Position numbers and translations under genes: made by a program
Shown: one piece after another, positions 1 to 7,972 of the stretch
Layout: the number at the start of each line of letters is the position of its first letter
How positions within the stretch are numbered: position 1 is the first letter of the stretch
The notes under the pieces: generated by a model
The model's input: the letters and a program-made list of their open reading frames with translations, nothing else
The model's database searches: none
What the model was told of the DNA's origin: nothing
Source of the DNA: Sphaerobacter sp.
GTDB taxonomy: Bacteria; Chloroflexota; Chloroflexia; Thermomicrobiales; Thermomicrobiaceae
Assembly: GCA_029961075.1 (NCBI GenBank)
Contig: JASBVL010000062.1
Span: 55,679-119,678, forward strand
Reading direction: 5' to 3'
DNA length: 64,000 nt

Positions 1-848
1 ACGCCCGCCGGACTGCCGGTCAAGAGGCGGAGTGCCACCGGGACTCCACTGCTGATCACGAAGTAGACGACGATGAAGCCCACCGCTCCCCCCAGGTGGT
101 GCCGTACGACGTTGTAGCTCAGGTAGATCGCGCGGAGCGGCCCGGCATCTGACATGACGATGGCGTACTCAGCGAAGAACAGGAGAACGAAGAGCCACAT
201 CGCCGCCAACCACCCGAGGAGCACCATGAGCGGTGCGGCGTTGACGCCCATCAGGAGCAGGATCACGCCGAGCACGCCCAGCGGCAGGATCAACATGATC
301 GCGCCGAGCACGGTGACGAGGGCAAATCCCAGCATGCGCATCGCGTTGCGCAGCGCTACCCGCCAGAAGCCGCCGTTGCGGAGCGGCTGGCCGCGAATCA
401 GGTACGCAACCGCAGTGAGGTACACCGCGCCCACGGCCAGCCCGGCGGCGGCCAGTGCCACCGCCACCGGCGGGACCGCCCACCACGGCAGCGCGACCAT
501 CCAGTGGCCGCCGCCGACCGGAGCCAGCGCCTCACGCCCAAGCTGCCCGACCAGCGTCGGAACGATGATGCTGAGGAGGTCGACCAGGTCGTATGCTTGC
601 CCCAACCCGACGATCGTGTCGAGCGCCTGCTGGTCAGCGTTCGGGAGGCGCCCCAACCACCGCGCCAGGGTGTCGGTCAGTGACTGGACCGAGAGCCCGG
701 CGCCCAACCAGAGGTAGAGGTCGAGGAGGATCGGCACGAGGATCAGGTAGACTCGCCCGCTGAGCAGCGCGAAGGCTTCGCCGAACGTGTCGATGATGCC
801 TGGCAGCCTCTGCGTATCGGCTCCGCCTGAGCGCGCTTGCCGTTGCAC
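1..848 (-). CDS. multi-pass membrane protein, C-terminus cut by window edge
   Basis: The minus frame stays open from a GTG at 848 to the window edge, giving about 282 residues without a stop. An in-frame TGA lies just upstream, and a GGAG lies about 10 nt before the GTG, so the start is well bounded. The protein is rich in Leu, Val and Ala and shows several hydrophobic stretches separated by short charged loops, so it is an integral membrane protein. One loop reads AEYAIVMSDAGPLRAIYLS, a charged-then-polar pattern seen in uncharacterised glycerophosphodiester-phosphodiesterase-type membrane domains; that resemblance is weak. It starts 18 nt after the zincin gene and is probably co-transcribed with it. 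Function unknown. Confidence 0.7.
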   Translation of the reverse strand, partial: MQRQARSGGADTQRLPGIIDTFGEAFALLSGRVYLILVPILLDLYLWLGAGLSVQSLTDTLARWLGRLPNADQQALDTIVGLGQAYDLVDLLSIIVPTLVGQLGREALAPVGGGHWMVALPWWAVPPVAVALAAAGLAVGAVYLTAVAYLIRGQPLRNGGFWRVALRNAMRMLGFALVTVLGAIMLILPLGVLGVILLLMGVNAAPLMVLLGWLAAMWLFVLLFFAEYAIVMSDAGPLRAIYLSYNVVRHHLGGAVGFIVVYFVISSGVPVALRLLTGSPAG

Positions 849-866
849 CTGGGCTCCGTCTCCACC

Positions 867-1235
867 TCAGTAGCGACCCAGCTCGCGGAGTCGTTCGTCG
901 GAGATGCCGAAGTGATGAGCCAGCTCGTGGATCACCGTCGCGCGCACGATCTCGCGGATCTCGGCGTGGGTACGCGCGGCGCGCATGATCGGCCCCTGGA
1001 AGATGGTGATCTTGTCCGGGAGGACCAATCCGTAGCCCGCGCGATCCGTCAGCGGCACCCCCTCGTACAGCCCGAAGAGGGTTCCGCCGCCGACTCCAGC
1101 GGCCAGCCGCTGCTCCCGGGTCGGCTCGCGCTCGATGACGATGTCCACATTGTCCAACGCGGCCAGGAATTCATCGGGGAGTTCGTCGAGCGCCTCGACG
1201 ACGAGCCGTTCGAAGACTGAGCGGGTTACGAGCAT
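867..1235 (-). CDS. small zincin-type metallopeptidase family protein (PF06262-like)
   Basis: This 122-residue protein carries HELAHHFG near residues 103-110, the HExxH zinc-binding motif of the small zincin family, followed by the family-typical ISDERL. Family members are minimal cytoplasmic metallopeptidase-like proteins of about 115-140 residues with no established substrate. The ATG at 1235 is chosen because a GGGGGTG element lies about 8 nt upstream; in-frame TTG (1250) and GTG (1244) starts are possible. It precedes the partial membrane-protein gene by 18 nt and has its own likely promoter. Peptidase activity is family inference. Confidence 0.85.
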   Translation of the reverse strand: MLVTRSVFERLVVEALDELPDEFLAALDNVDIVIEREPTREQRLAAGVGGGTLFGLYEGVPLTDRAGYGLVLPDKITIFQGPIMRAARTHAEIREIVRATVIHELAHHFGISDERLRELGRY

Positions 1236-1267
1236 ACCCGGCACCCCCAAGCCTGCCGCACCCGGTC

Positions 1268-1297
1268 AGTATACCAAATTGGCGATCTGCACCGCAA
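1268..1297 (-). promoter_or_regulatory. putative promoter of the zincin gene
   Basis: On the minus strand TATACT (1268-1273), preceded directly by TGG, forms an extended -10. A TTGCGG (1292-1297) lies 18 bp upstream as a weak -35. The predicted start point falls about 25 nt before the ATG at 1235. Confidence 0.5.
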
Positions 1298-1385
1298 AAA
1301 TAGCGCAAGGAGCGCCGCGCGCGACGGGGTGCGGCGCGCCGGTTGCGGGCAATCGGAGGGTTGTCGCGGGGCCACGCCGCGCGGC

Positions 1386-3044
1386 CTAGGGGCCGGCCTG
1401 CTCCACCGCCTGGCGCAGCAGCTCGCGGCCGATCGGCAAGGCGGTGCGCCCCCCCTCCCCGCCGTGCTCGACGATCACCGCGACCACGTAGCGGGGGTCA
1501 TCCTTCCCGGCGAACCCCAAGAACCAGGCGTGCGGCGGGCCGTCCCCGGCCTCCGCCGTGCCCGTCTTCCCGCCGACCACGTAGCCGGGGATCGCCGCGC
1601 CCTGGGCGTAGCCCTCGTGGACGGACTGGATCATGATGTCGCGCATCGTGGCCGCCGTCTCTGAGGAGATCGCCCGCTTCCACACCTCGGGCGAGCGGGT
1701 CTGCAAGGTCTTCCCCTCGAACGTGCTGACACGCTCCACGAGGTACGGTCGCATGATCTCCCCGTCATTCACCACCGCCGCGGCCACCAGCGCCATCTGC
1801 AGCGGCGTTACGAAGAGCTGGCCCTGGCCGAAGGCCGTATCCGCCAGCGCGGCCCGGCTCGACAGGAAGGCATCATCCCGCGCGAGCTGGCTCGCGGCGG
1901 TCGGCAGGTCGAAGGGGATCTCCTGGTCGAAGCCGAAGCGCTTGGCGTACTGGTCCAACCGTTGTGCCCCGAGCTGCAACCCGATCTGGGCATAGACCAC
2001 GTTCAGCGACCAGCCGTAGGCCTCCGTCAGCGTGTAGCTGACCCGATTCGGGTCGGGCCGGTTCTCCTCGGGGATCACGCGGCCGTCGACCGTGAGCGCC
2101 CCTTCGTCACGATAGACCGTGTCCGGAGCCGCGACGCCCGTTTCAATGGCCGCCGCCGCGGTGACGGTCTTGAAGACCGAGCCGGGCGCGTACAGCCCCT
2201 GGGTCGGACGCAACACCAGCGCGGAGCTGCCCGGCTGGGTCACCTCCTCCCAGTAGGCCCGCGCGGCGGCAACCTGCGCCTCACTGTCCGGCCCGACGTT
2301 CGTGTAGAGCCGTGCCGGATCGATGTGGGGCTTGCTCACCAGTGCCAGCACCGCGCCTGTCTTGGCGTCCATCACGACCACGGCGCCGGTCTGATCCCCC
2401 AGCAGCTCATCGGCGCGACGCTGGAGATCCAGGTTCAGCGACAGGGTCAGATCGTACCCGCGCCGGCCGCGCTGGAGGATCCCGTCGAGCCACTCGGAGA
2501 ACGGGTTGCCCCCCTCTTCACCGCGCAGATAGGCGTTATACGTCTGCTCCAGCCCGCTCATCCCGTAGGCGAGCGGCGAGAAGTATCCCGCGACGTACGC
2601 CGCCGCTGGGTCGGCGTACTCGCGCCGCCAGGTGCCGTCCGCCTCGACCACCGTGTCCGCGATCGGCTCGCCCCCGGCAGCCAGGATGCGGCCGCGCGCG
2701 ACTTGGGTCGCGCGGATCATCTCGCGGGGGTCCATCATCGTGCCCCGCTCGGTCGCGGCCTGCCGGGAACTAATCGCCTCGCTCTGGACAACCTGGATGC
2801 GCAGCAGTTGGACGCTGATGAGGATGAACACCACGAACAAAACCACCGCGGTCCGCGTCAGCGAGCGCTCGAAGACGCCCCCGCCGGCCGGGAACGTCGG
2901 CCACAGCGCGACGATGAGGAGCACGAACGCCGCTGCCACGACGACCAGCCACGCGCGCTGGTCCTCCTGCCCGAGGGCAAGCATGCCGTAGCCCACCACG
3001 AGCACGGCCGCCACGAAGGCCGCGGCGCGGACGAAGAGCCTCAT
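1386..3044 (-). CDS. pbpA: penicillin-binding protein 2-like transpeptidase (PbpA type)
   Basis: This 552-residue class B PBP cross-links peptidoglycan outside the membrane. Two hydrophobic stretches near the N-terminus form the membrane anchor. The penicillin-binding motifs are visible in order: SVFK near residue 288 (acyl-enzyme Ser), SLN near 345 and KTGTAE near 489. The length matches the short PbpA of Gram-positives rather than full FtsI. The ATG at 3044 overlaps the rodA stop as ATGA and has GGAGG five bases upstream, so it is preferred over the ATG at 3056. The pairing with RodA indicates an elongation or septal wall-synthesis complex, where RodA polymerises and this protein cross-links. 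Confidence 0.93.
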   Translation of the reverse strand: MRLFVRAAAFVAAVLVVGYGMLALGQEDQRAWLVVVAAAFVLLIVALWPTFPAGGGVFERSLTRTAVVLFVVFILISVQLLRIQVVQSEAISSRQAATERGTMMDPREMIRATQVARGRILAAGGEPIADTVVEADGTWRREYADPAAAYVAGYFSPLAYGMSGLEQTYNAYLRGEEGGNPFSEWLDGILQRGRRGYDLTLSLNLDLQRRADELLGDQTGAVVVMDAKTGAVLALVSKPHIDPARLYTNVGPDSEAQVAAARAYWEEVTQPGSSALVLRPTQGLYAPGSVFKTVTAAAAIETGVAAPDTVYRDEGALTVDGRVIPEENRPDPNRVSYTLTEAYGWSLNVVYAQIGLQLGAQRLDQYAKRFGFDQEIPFDLPTAASQLARDDAFLSSRAALADTAFGQGQLFVTPLQMALVAAAVVNDGEIMRPYLVERVSTFEGKTLQTRSPEVWKRAISSETAATMRDIMIQSVHEGYAQGAAIPGYVVGGKTGTAEAGDGPPHAWFLGFAGKDDPRYVVAVIVEHGGEGGRTALPIGRELLRQAVEQAGP

Positions 3045-4351
3045 CCCCGCCTCCATTCCGGGTCACTGGTGCGGAGCAGGAGTGCGACGATGATGAAGTT
3101 CGTCAGGAGCGAGCTACCGCCGGCACTGATGAACGGCAGCGTAACGCCGGTCAGTGGGATCAGCCGCACCACGCCGCCGAGGATGATGAGCGTCTGCAGG
3201 GCCAGAATCGTGGTGAGGCCGGCGGCAAGGAGGCGGGCAAAGCCGTCCTCCGCCCGCAACGCGATCAAGAACCCCCGCCCGACCAACAGGAGGTAGAGGC
3301 ACAGTACCCCCATGGTCCCGAGGAAGCCGAGCTCCTCACCGATGACGGCGAAGACGTAGTCCGTCTCGACCACCGGGATGAACTGCGGGAAGCCGTTGCC
3401 AAGCCCCACCCCGAACATGCGGCCGGCCGCCATGGCGTAGTCCGACTGGATCTGCTGATTCCCCAGCACCCACGGGTCCGCCCACGGGTCGATCCAGTTC
3501 TGGACGCGGTCGCCGATGCGGCCGAACAACTGATAGGCGATGTACACGGCGACCGCGAAGGAGGCCAGGCCGACCACCACGTAGACCTGTCGGCCGGTGG
3601 CGACGTAGAGCATGACCAGGAAGATGCCGAAGAAGAGGAGCGCGCTCCCGAGGTTGTTCTGGAGCACCACGGTGGCCACGGCCATCAGCCACATCAACCC
3701 CATCGGGAGCAGGTACGGGATCGGCGGGAGGCTCAGCGGCCCGAGCCGGTAGGTGCTGCCGATGGCCGCGCGGTGCTCGTCGAGATAGCCAGCCATGAAC
3801 ACGACCAGGATCAGCTTGACGATCTCGTCCGGCTGGACCGTCACGATGCCCAGGTCGAGCCAGCTCCGCGCTCCGTACTCCTCGCGGCCGAGCACGATGG
3901 TCACCGCCATCAGGGCCAGCCCGGCAAAGGCCCAGGTGTACTTGTAGCGTCGAAGCCAGTCGAGGCTGCGCACGAAGGTCATCATGCCCCAGAAGAGGCC
4001 CAGCCCCAGGGCCAGATAGATGAGCTGGCGCTGCGCGAGCGTCGCCCACGCGCCCCCTTTGGCCTCGAGCACCGGCTGCAGGCGCTGCATGATGAGCAGG
4101 CCCAGCCCGACCAGCATGGCGACGATGGGGAAGAGGACTTGATCCCCCTTGAAGCCGGAGAGACTGAGCCAACCGGTGATGCCGAACAGGAGCACCACGT
4201 ACGCCAGGCTGATCCAGATGTCGCTCCAGGTCCACTGCGCGCTGCCGGTGCGGTTCAGGAATACCGTCAGCAGCCCGACAATGGCCATCAGCGACGGCAC
4301 CACGAGTAGTTGGAACTCGGTGAAGCGGAACCGGCGCAGTGCCGCGAGCAC
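3041..4351 (-). CDS. rodA: FtsW/RodA/SpoVE-family peptidoglycan glycosyltransferase
   Basis: This 436-residue polytopic membrane protein has about ten hydrophobic helices and the SEDS family signatures: GARSWLDLG near the middle, NNLGSALLFFGIFL, and a C-terminal FISAGGSSLLTNF. SEDS proteins polymerise lipid II glycan strands with a partner class B PBP. The adjacent pbpA overlaps the stop codon by 4 nt, so the two are translationally coupled. The start is a GTG with a weak AAGGG about 10 nt upstream. RodA versus FtsW cannot be separated from sequence alone; the PBP partner favours a RodA-like role. Confidence 0.9.
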   Translation of the reverse strand: MLAALRRFRFTEFQLLVVPSLMAIVGLLTVFLNRTGSAQWTWSDIWISLAYVVLLFGITGWLSLSGFKGDQVLFPIVAMLVGLGLLIMQRLQPVLEAKGGAWATLAQRQLIYLALGLGLFWGMMTFVRSLDWLRRYKYTWAFAGLALMAVTIVLGREEYGARSWLDLGIVTVQPDEIVKLILVVFMAGYLDEHRAAIGSTYRLGPLSLPPIPYLLPMGLMWLMAVATVVLQNNLGSALLFFGIFLVMLYVATGRQVYVVVGLASFAVAVYIAYQLFGRIGDRVQNWIDPWADPWVLGNQQIQSDYAMAAGRMFGVGLGNGFPQFIPVVETDYVFAVIGEELGFLGTMGVLCLYLLLVGRGFLIALRAEDGFARLLAAGLTTILALQTLIILGGVVRLIPLTGVTLPFISAGGSSLLTNFIIVALLLRTSDPEWRRG

Positions 4352-4432
4352 CAGAGGCCGCCCTTCCCGGTCGAGACGATGGGCACGTTCCCGGGCGTCC
4401 GCCCCAGTCCCCGGGGGAGCCCGGCGCCCGGA

Positions 4433-4459
4433 ATCTTACACGTTCAGGGTGTAGGTCAA
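4433..4459 (-). promoter_or_regulatory. weak candidate promoter for rodA-pbpA
   Basis: On the minus strand TTGACC (4454-4459) overlaps the mtnP stop codon and is followed by TAAGAT (4433-4438), but the spacer is only 15 bp. The pair could also be read through from mtnP. Confidence 0.3.
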
Positions 4460-5343
4460 CCGGCCGGCTCCGCGGGGAGGTACCGATCCAGGAGGAGGCG
4501 AAGGCGGCGCCGGACCTCGGCCGGGACGCCCTCCGGCGCGGTCGCGATGGCGTGCTCCAGCGCGTTGCCGCAGGCGCAGGCGCGGGGCCGGGCGAGGCGC
4601 GCCACGACGTTCCGCACCACCATCCGCGCCGTCTCGGCATTCCGGCGCAGGTTCGCCACCACCTGCTCGACCGTCACGTCCTCGGCCGACGCGTGCCACA
4701 CATCGTAGTCCGTCACCATGGCCAGAACGGCGAAGCAGAGCTCCGCCTCGCGCGCCAGCCGCGCCTCGGGCATGGCGGTCATCCCAATTATGTCGAGGTT
4801 CCACTGCCGGTAGAGCTGTGACTCGGCCCGGGTCGAGAACTGCGGCCCCTCAATGCACAGGTAGGTGCCACCAGCGTGGACCCGATCGCTCGCTTGGCTG
4901 GCCGCCCAGATGAGGGCGTCGCGCAGCTGTGGGCAGAACGGGTCGGCCAGCCCCACGTGCACGACCGGCCCGGCGTCGAAGAAGGTGCGCGGCCGTCCGA
5001 CGGTCCGGTCCACGATCTGATCCGGCACGACCAGGTCGAGCGGGTGCAGCGTCTCGCGCAGACTCCCGACCGCGCTCACCGCGATGACGCGCTCGACCCC
5101 GATGGCCTTCAGCGCCCAGATGTTGGCGCGGGCGGGGACCTGCGCCGGGCCGTATTCGTGGTGCCGTCCATGCCGCGGCAGGAACGCGACGCGCGCCCCG
5201 GCGAGGGTCCCGATGGTCAATGGCGCGCTCGGCGGCCCGAAGGGGGTGTCCAGCTCCACCTCGACCACGTCCACCAGATCAGGCATCTGATAGAGCCCGC
5301 TCCCGCCGATTACGCCGACGGTTGCCCGTGCCTCGTCCGCCAT
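4456..5343 (-). CDS. mtnP: S-methyl-5'-thioadenosine phosphorylase
   Basis: This 295-residue PNP-superfamily enzyme would phosphorolyse methylthioadenosine to adenine and methylthioribose-1-phosphate in methionine salvage. Visible family features are the N-terminal GVIGGSGLY phosphate loop, LPRHGRHHEYGP, the IEGPQFSTRAES segment and GMTAMPEARLAREAE near residue 200. The ATG at 5343 follows a strong GGAGGAGG and the family begins at this point; the frame is open further upstream but that stretch is low-complexity Arg/Ala. The C-terminal tail (CACGNAL and beyond) is somewhat longer than in many homologues. The type I PNP at 45327 is a separate purine-salvage enzyme. Confidence 0.93.
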   Translation of the reverse strand: MADEARATVGVIGGSGLYQMPDLVDVVEVELDTPFGPPSAPLTIGTLAGARVAFLPRHGRHHEYGPAQVPARANIWALKAIGVERVIAVSAVGSLRETLHPLDLVVPDQIVDRTVGRPRTFFDAGPVVHVGLADPFCPQLRDALIWAASQASDRVHAGGTYLCIEGPQFSTRAESQLYRQWNLDIIGMTAMPEARLAREAELCFAVLAMVTDYDVWHASAEDVTVEQVVANLRRNAETARMVVRNVVARLARPRACACGNALEHAIATAPEGVPAEVRRRLRLLLDRYLPAEPAG

Positions 5344-5380
5344 CGTCGCTCGCCTCCTCCCTTGACCGGATCGCCCGGCC

Positions 5381-5386
5381 ATTGTA
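5381..5386 (-). promoter_or_regulatory. candidate -10 element for mtnP
   Basis: TACAAT on the minus strand lies 38 nt upstream of the mtnP ATG in otherwise GC-only sequence. No convincing -35 is seen. Confidence 0.35.
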
Positions 5387-5433
5387 CCGCCCGGGAGTGC
5401 CGCGCCGGCCCGCGCGGCCGGCTGCGGCAGCGC

Positions 5434-5442
5434 TGCTATAAT
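5434..5442 (+). promoter_or_regulatory. TGC-extended -10 promoter of the polysaccharide operon
   Basis: TGCTATAAT is a consensus extended -10. No good -35 is present. Transcription would begin near 5449, about 80 nt before the first gene of the operon. Confidence 0.6.
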
Positions 5443-5531
5443 CGGGCGCGCCCCGCACCACCCCGAGCCGTGCGATGTCGTCACGTGTGGACGGCGAACG
5501 GTCGCGGCCCTGGCAGGGAGCACGGAGGACG

Positions 5532-7262
5532 ATGGAGGGGAGGCCGGTGCCCAGCGCGGCGACCACCGAACGCGAGCCGAGCGCGAGCGCCGTCGCGCCT
5601 CGCCGATCCTGCACCGCAACACTCGTGGCGCTCGTGCTCCTGGTCGCCAGCCTCGGGCTGGAAGCGTGGAACCTGTACGCCCGCACGCCCTGGGCGCCGG
5701 TCCGGCAGCGGTCGGCCGACGCGACACCGCACCTGGCCCCCTTCGCCCAGGTGAATCCCTACGGCGTGAACACCTTCCTCGCCGACGATGTCGAGCACTG
5801 GAAGCGTGAGAAGACGATGGAGATGATCGCCGCAGCCGGCATCGGCTGGATCAAACAGGGATTCCTCTGGAGCGAGATCGAGCCCGCGCGCGGTAGTCAT
5901 TGGGACGAGAAATACCAGCAGGACGCCTGGAAGAAGTACGACGAGATCGTCGCCCTGGCCGAGCGCTATGGGGTGCGCATCATCGCCCGCCTCGACCACA
6001 CCCCCGCCTGGGCGCGGCCACCCGACACGACGCCGCACACCCCGCCCTCGGACCCGGAAGACTTCGCCCGCTTCGTCGGCACGTTCGTGAAACGCTACCG
6101 GGGCCGCGTTCAGTACATTCAGATCTGGAACGAGCCGAACCTGGCGAAGGAGTGGGGCGGCAGGGTCGACCCGGCCGGGTATGCGCGGCTGCTGCGCGCG
6201 GCCTATCGCAGCGCCAAGGCGGCCGATCCGAACGTAGTCGTCCTCAGCGCCCCGATGGCGATGACGAACGAGCGCTCGGACCGAGCCATGCCTGAGCTCG
6301 ACTACTGGCGTGCCCTCTACGCCCTCGGCGCAGGGGAGTACTTCGACGTCATGTGCGCGTCCGCCTACGGGCTGGACCAGCCGCCGACGGCACCGCCCGA
6401 CCCGGCCACGATCAACGTGCGCCGCATTGAGCTCCTCCGCCAGCTCATGGTCGAGGCCGGGGACGGGGACAAGGCCATGTGGCTGAATGAGTACGGCTGG
6501 AACGCGGCGCCCGCGACCATCCCCGCCGACGAGCTGGTCTGGCGGCGCGTCAGCGAGGAGGAGCAGGCGCGCTGGACGCCCGAGGGCATCGCCTGGATGC
6601 GCGAGCACCTGCCGTGGGTGGGGGTCGTCAGCATCTGGTACTTCCGCCAGATCGGCACGGTTCCCCCCAGCGATCCGATCTATTATTTCCGTCTGGTCGA
6701 TGTCGAGTTCACGCCGCGGCCGGTCTACCTCACCGTCCAGCGCGACGCGATCGCCCGGCAACTCGCGCTGCCGGGCCGCTACGGCGAGATGGAGGCGCCA
6801 GTCGTGGCGCTCGGCACCTGGCCACGGGTGAGCGATCCGCGCGCCGTCGACGGGCAGTACATCCGCTCCGCGCAGGCGGGGGCCGCCATCGAGCTCCGCT
6901 TCCTGGGGTCCGACGTCACCCTCCTGCTGCCTCCCAGCACCCCGCGGGGCCGACTCTACGTCGAACTCGACGGCCGCCCGGCCTCCGGGCCGCACATCAG
7001 CCGCGACGAAAGCGGGCGAGCCTACATCGACCTGAGCGCCCTCCCGGTCGGGACGCGCGAGGTCCCGGTCGTTCGTGGGCTGGGCAGCGACCGGCCGCAG
7101 GCCGAGCACCGGCTCCGGTTGACGCTGGGCCCCGGGTCGGAGCTGGCGCTCGACGGCATCGTCGTGGACTACCGCCGGACCTATACTCAGTTCGGCGCCT
7201 ACGCGCTCGCCGGCCTCGTCGGGGTGGTCGGTGCCGTCCGACTCCTGAGGCGTCGTGCATGA
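5532..7262 (+). CDS. membrane-anchored clan-A glycoside hydrolase (GH39-like)
   Basis: This 576-residue protein has an N-terminal membrane segment (about 28-46), a TIM-barrel glycosidase domain and a C-terminal beta-rich region ending in a second membrane segment (about 558-575). The two clan-A catalytic Glu are visible: E201 in IWNEPN (acid/base) and E320 in WLNEYGW (nucleophile). The barrel opens with NPYGVNTF, typical of GH39/GH5-like enzymes in exopolysaccharide clusters such as PslG. As first gene of the operon it may trim or release the polymer outside the cell. The ATG at 5532 has GGAGG six bases upstream; an upstream ATG at 5475 and a GTG at 5547 are alternatives. Confidence 0.8.
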   Translation: MEGRPVPSAATTEREPSASAVAPRRSCTATLVALVLLVASLGLEAWNLYARTPWAPVRQRSADATPHLAPFAQVNPYGVNTFLADDVEHWKREKTMEMIAAAGIGWIKQGFLWSEIEPARGSHWDEKYQQDAWKKYDEIVALAERYGVRIIARLDHTPAWARPPDTTPHTPPSDPEDFARFVGTFVKRYRGRVQYIQIWNEPNLAKEWGGRVDPAGYARLLRAAYRSAKAADPNVVVLSAPMAMTNERSDRAMPELDYWRALYALGAGEYFDVMCASAYGLDQPPTAPPDPATINVRRIELLRQLMVEAGDGDKAMWLNEYGWNAAPATIPADELVWRRVSEEEQARWTPEGIAWMREHLPWVGVVSIWYFRQIGTVPPSDPIYYFRLVDVEFTPRPVYLTVQRDAIARQLALPGRYGEMEAPVVALGTWPRVSDPRAVDGQYIRSAQAGAAIELRFLGSDVTLLLPPSTPRGRLYVELDGRPASGPHISRDESGRAYIDLSALPVGTREVPVVRGLGSDRPQAEHRLRLTLGPGSELALDGIVVDYRRTYTQFGAYALAGLVGVVGAVRLLRRRA

Positions 7263-7972
7263 TGATGCGCCCGGTCCCAGCCCAGCACACGATGCCCACC
7301 ACGCCGCCACGCCGCGGGCGGCCAACCCTCACGCCCCGGGGCGCCGCGACGGTCGTCCCGCTGCTGCTGCTGGCGCTGGTCTGGGCGATCCACCTCGAAG
7401 CGACGCTGCCCGCTGCGCGCGTGCCAGCCGGCGCCACGGCCCTGCCCCCGGGCGCGCACACCGCCATCGATGCCCCCCTCGCACTGGCCGGCGACTGGTT
7501 CACGCAGCCCCTGGATGATGTCACCAGCCTGGTCACCGAGCAGCCCGGCGGCTCGGCAACCTTCCGGTTCCACGGCACGCACGTCGTGCTCACCTTGCGC
7601 GTGGGTCCGGAATCCGGTCGCGCCTACGTGACGGTGGACGGGAAACCGGTGCCAGGGCTGCCGAGCGATGAACGCGGCAGCTTCGTACGCCTGCGCGCGG
7701 AGAAGGCGGCCGATCGCCCGATCATCATCGCAACCGGGCTCGCCCACGGGGAGCACGTGATGACCATCGCCAACGGCAACCAGGGGCAACTCGCCATCTC
7801 CGCCATCACCATCAAGGCGCAGACCCCCCTCCCCTGGAGCTTCGGCCTCTTCTACGCCGGCTGCCTGCTGCTCCTTGGGGTGGCCATCAGGACACTCGCC
7901 TGGGAGGGGGTTCGTCGCCTCCGGTGGGCCTCTGACGCGGCCGGGCACCGCTCGCCGGGAGACGTGCCGTGA
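7259..7972 (+). CDS. bitopic membrane protein with beta-sandwich-like ectodomain
   Basis: This 237-residue protein overlaps the hydrolase stop as ATGA. It has one hydrophobic segment near residues 28-45 and another near 195-215, with a roughly 140-residue extracytoplasmic domain between them. That domain (GSATFRFHGTHVVLTLR ... YVTVDGKPVPGLP) resembles the C-terminal part of the preceding hydrolase (IELRFLGSDVTLLLP ... YVELDGRPASGPH), so both probably carry the same carbohydrate-binding-like fold. It has no catalytic motif. A role as a partner of the hydrolase is inferred from the shared fold and coupling. Start could also be one of the next ATG codons. Confidence 0.72.
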   Translation: MMMRPVPAQHTMPTTPPRRGRPTLTPRGAATVVPLLLLALVWAIHLEATLPAARVPAGATALPPGAHTAIDAPLALAGDWFTQPLDDVTSLVTEQPGGSATFRFHGTHVVLTLRVGPESGRAYVTVDGKPVPGLPSDERGSFVRLRAEKAADRPIIIATGLAHGEHVMTIANGNQGQLAISAITIKAQTPLPWSFGLFYAGCLLLLGVAIRTLAWEGVRRLRWASDAAGHRSPGDVP

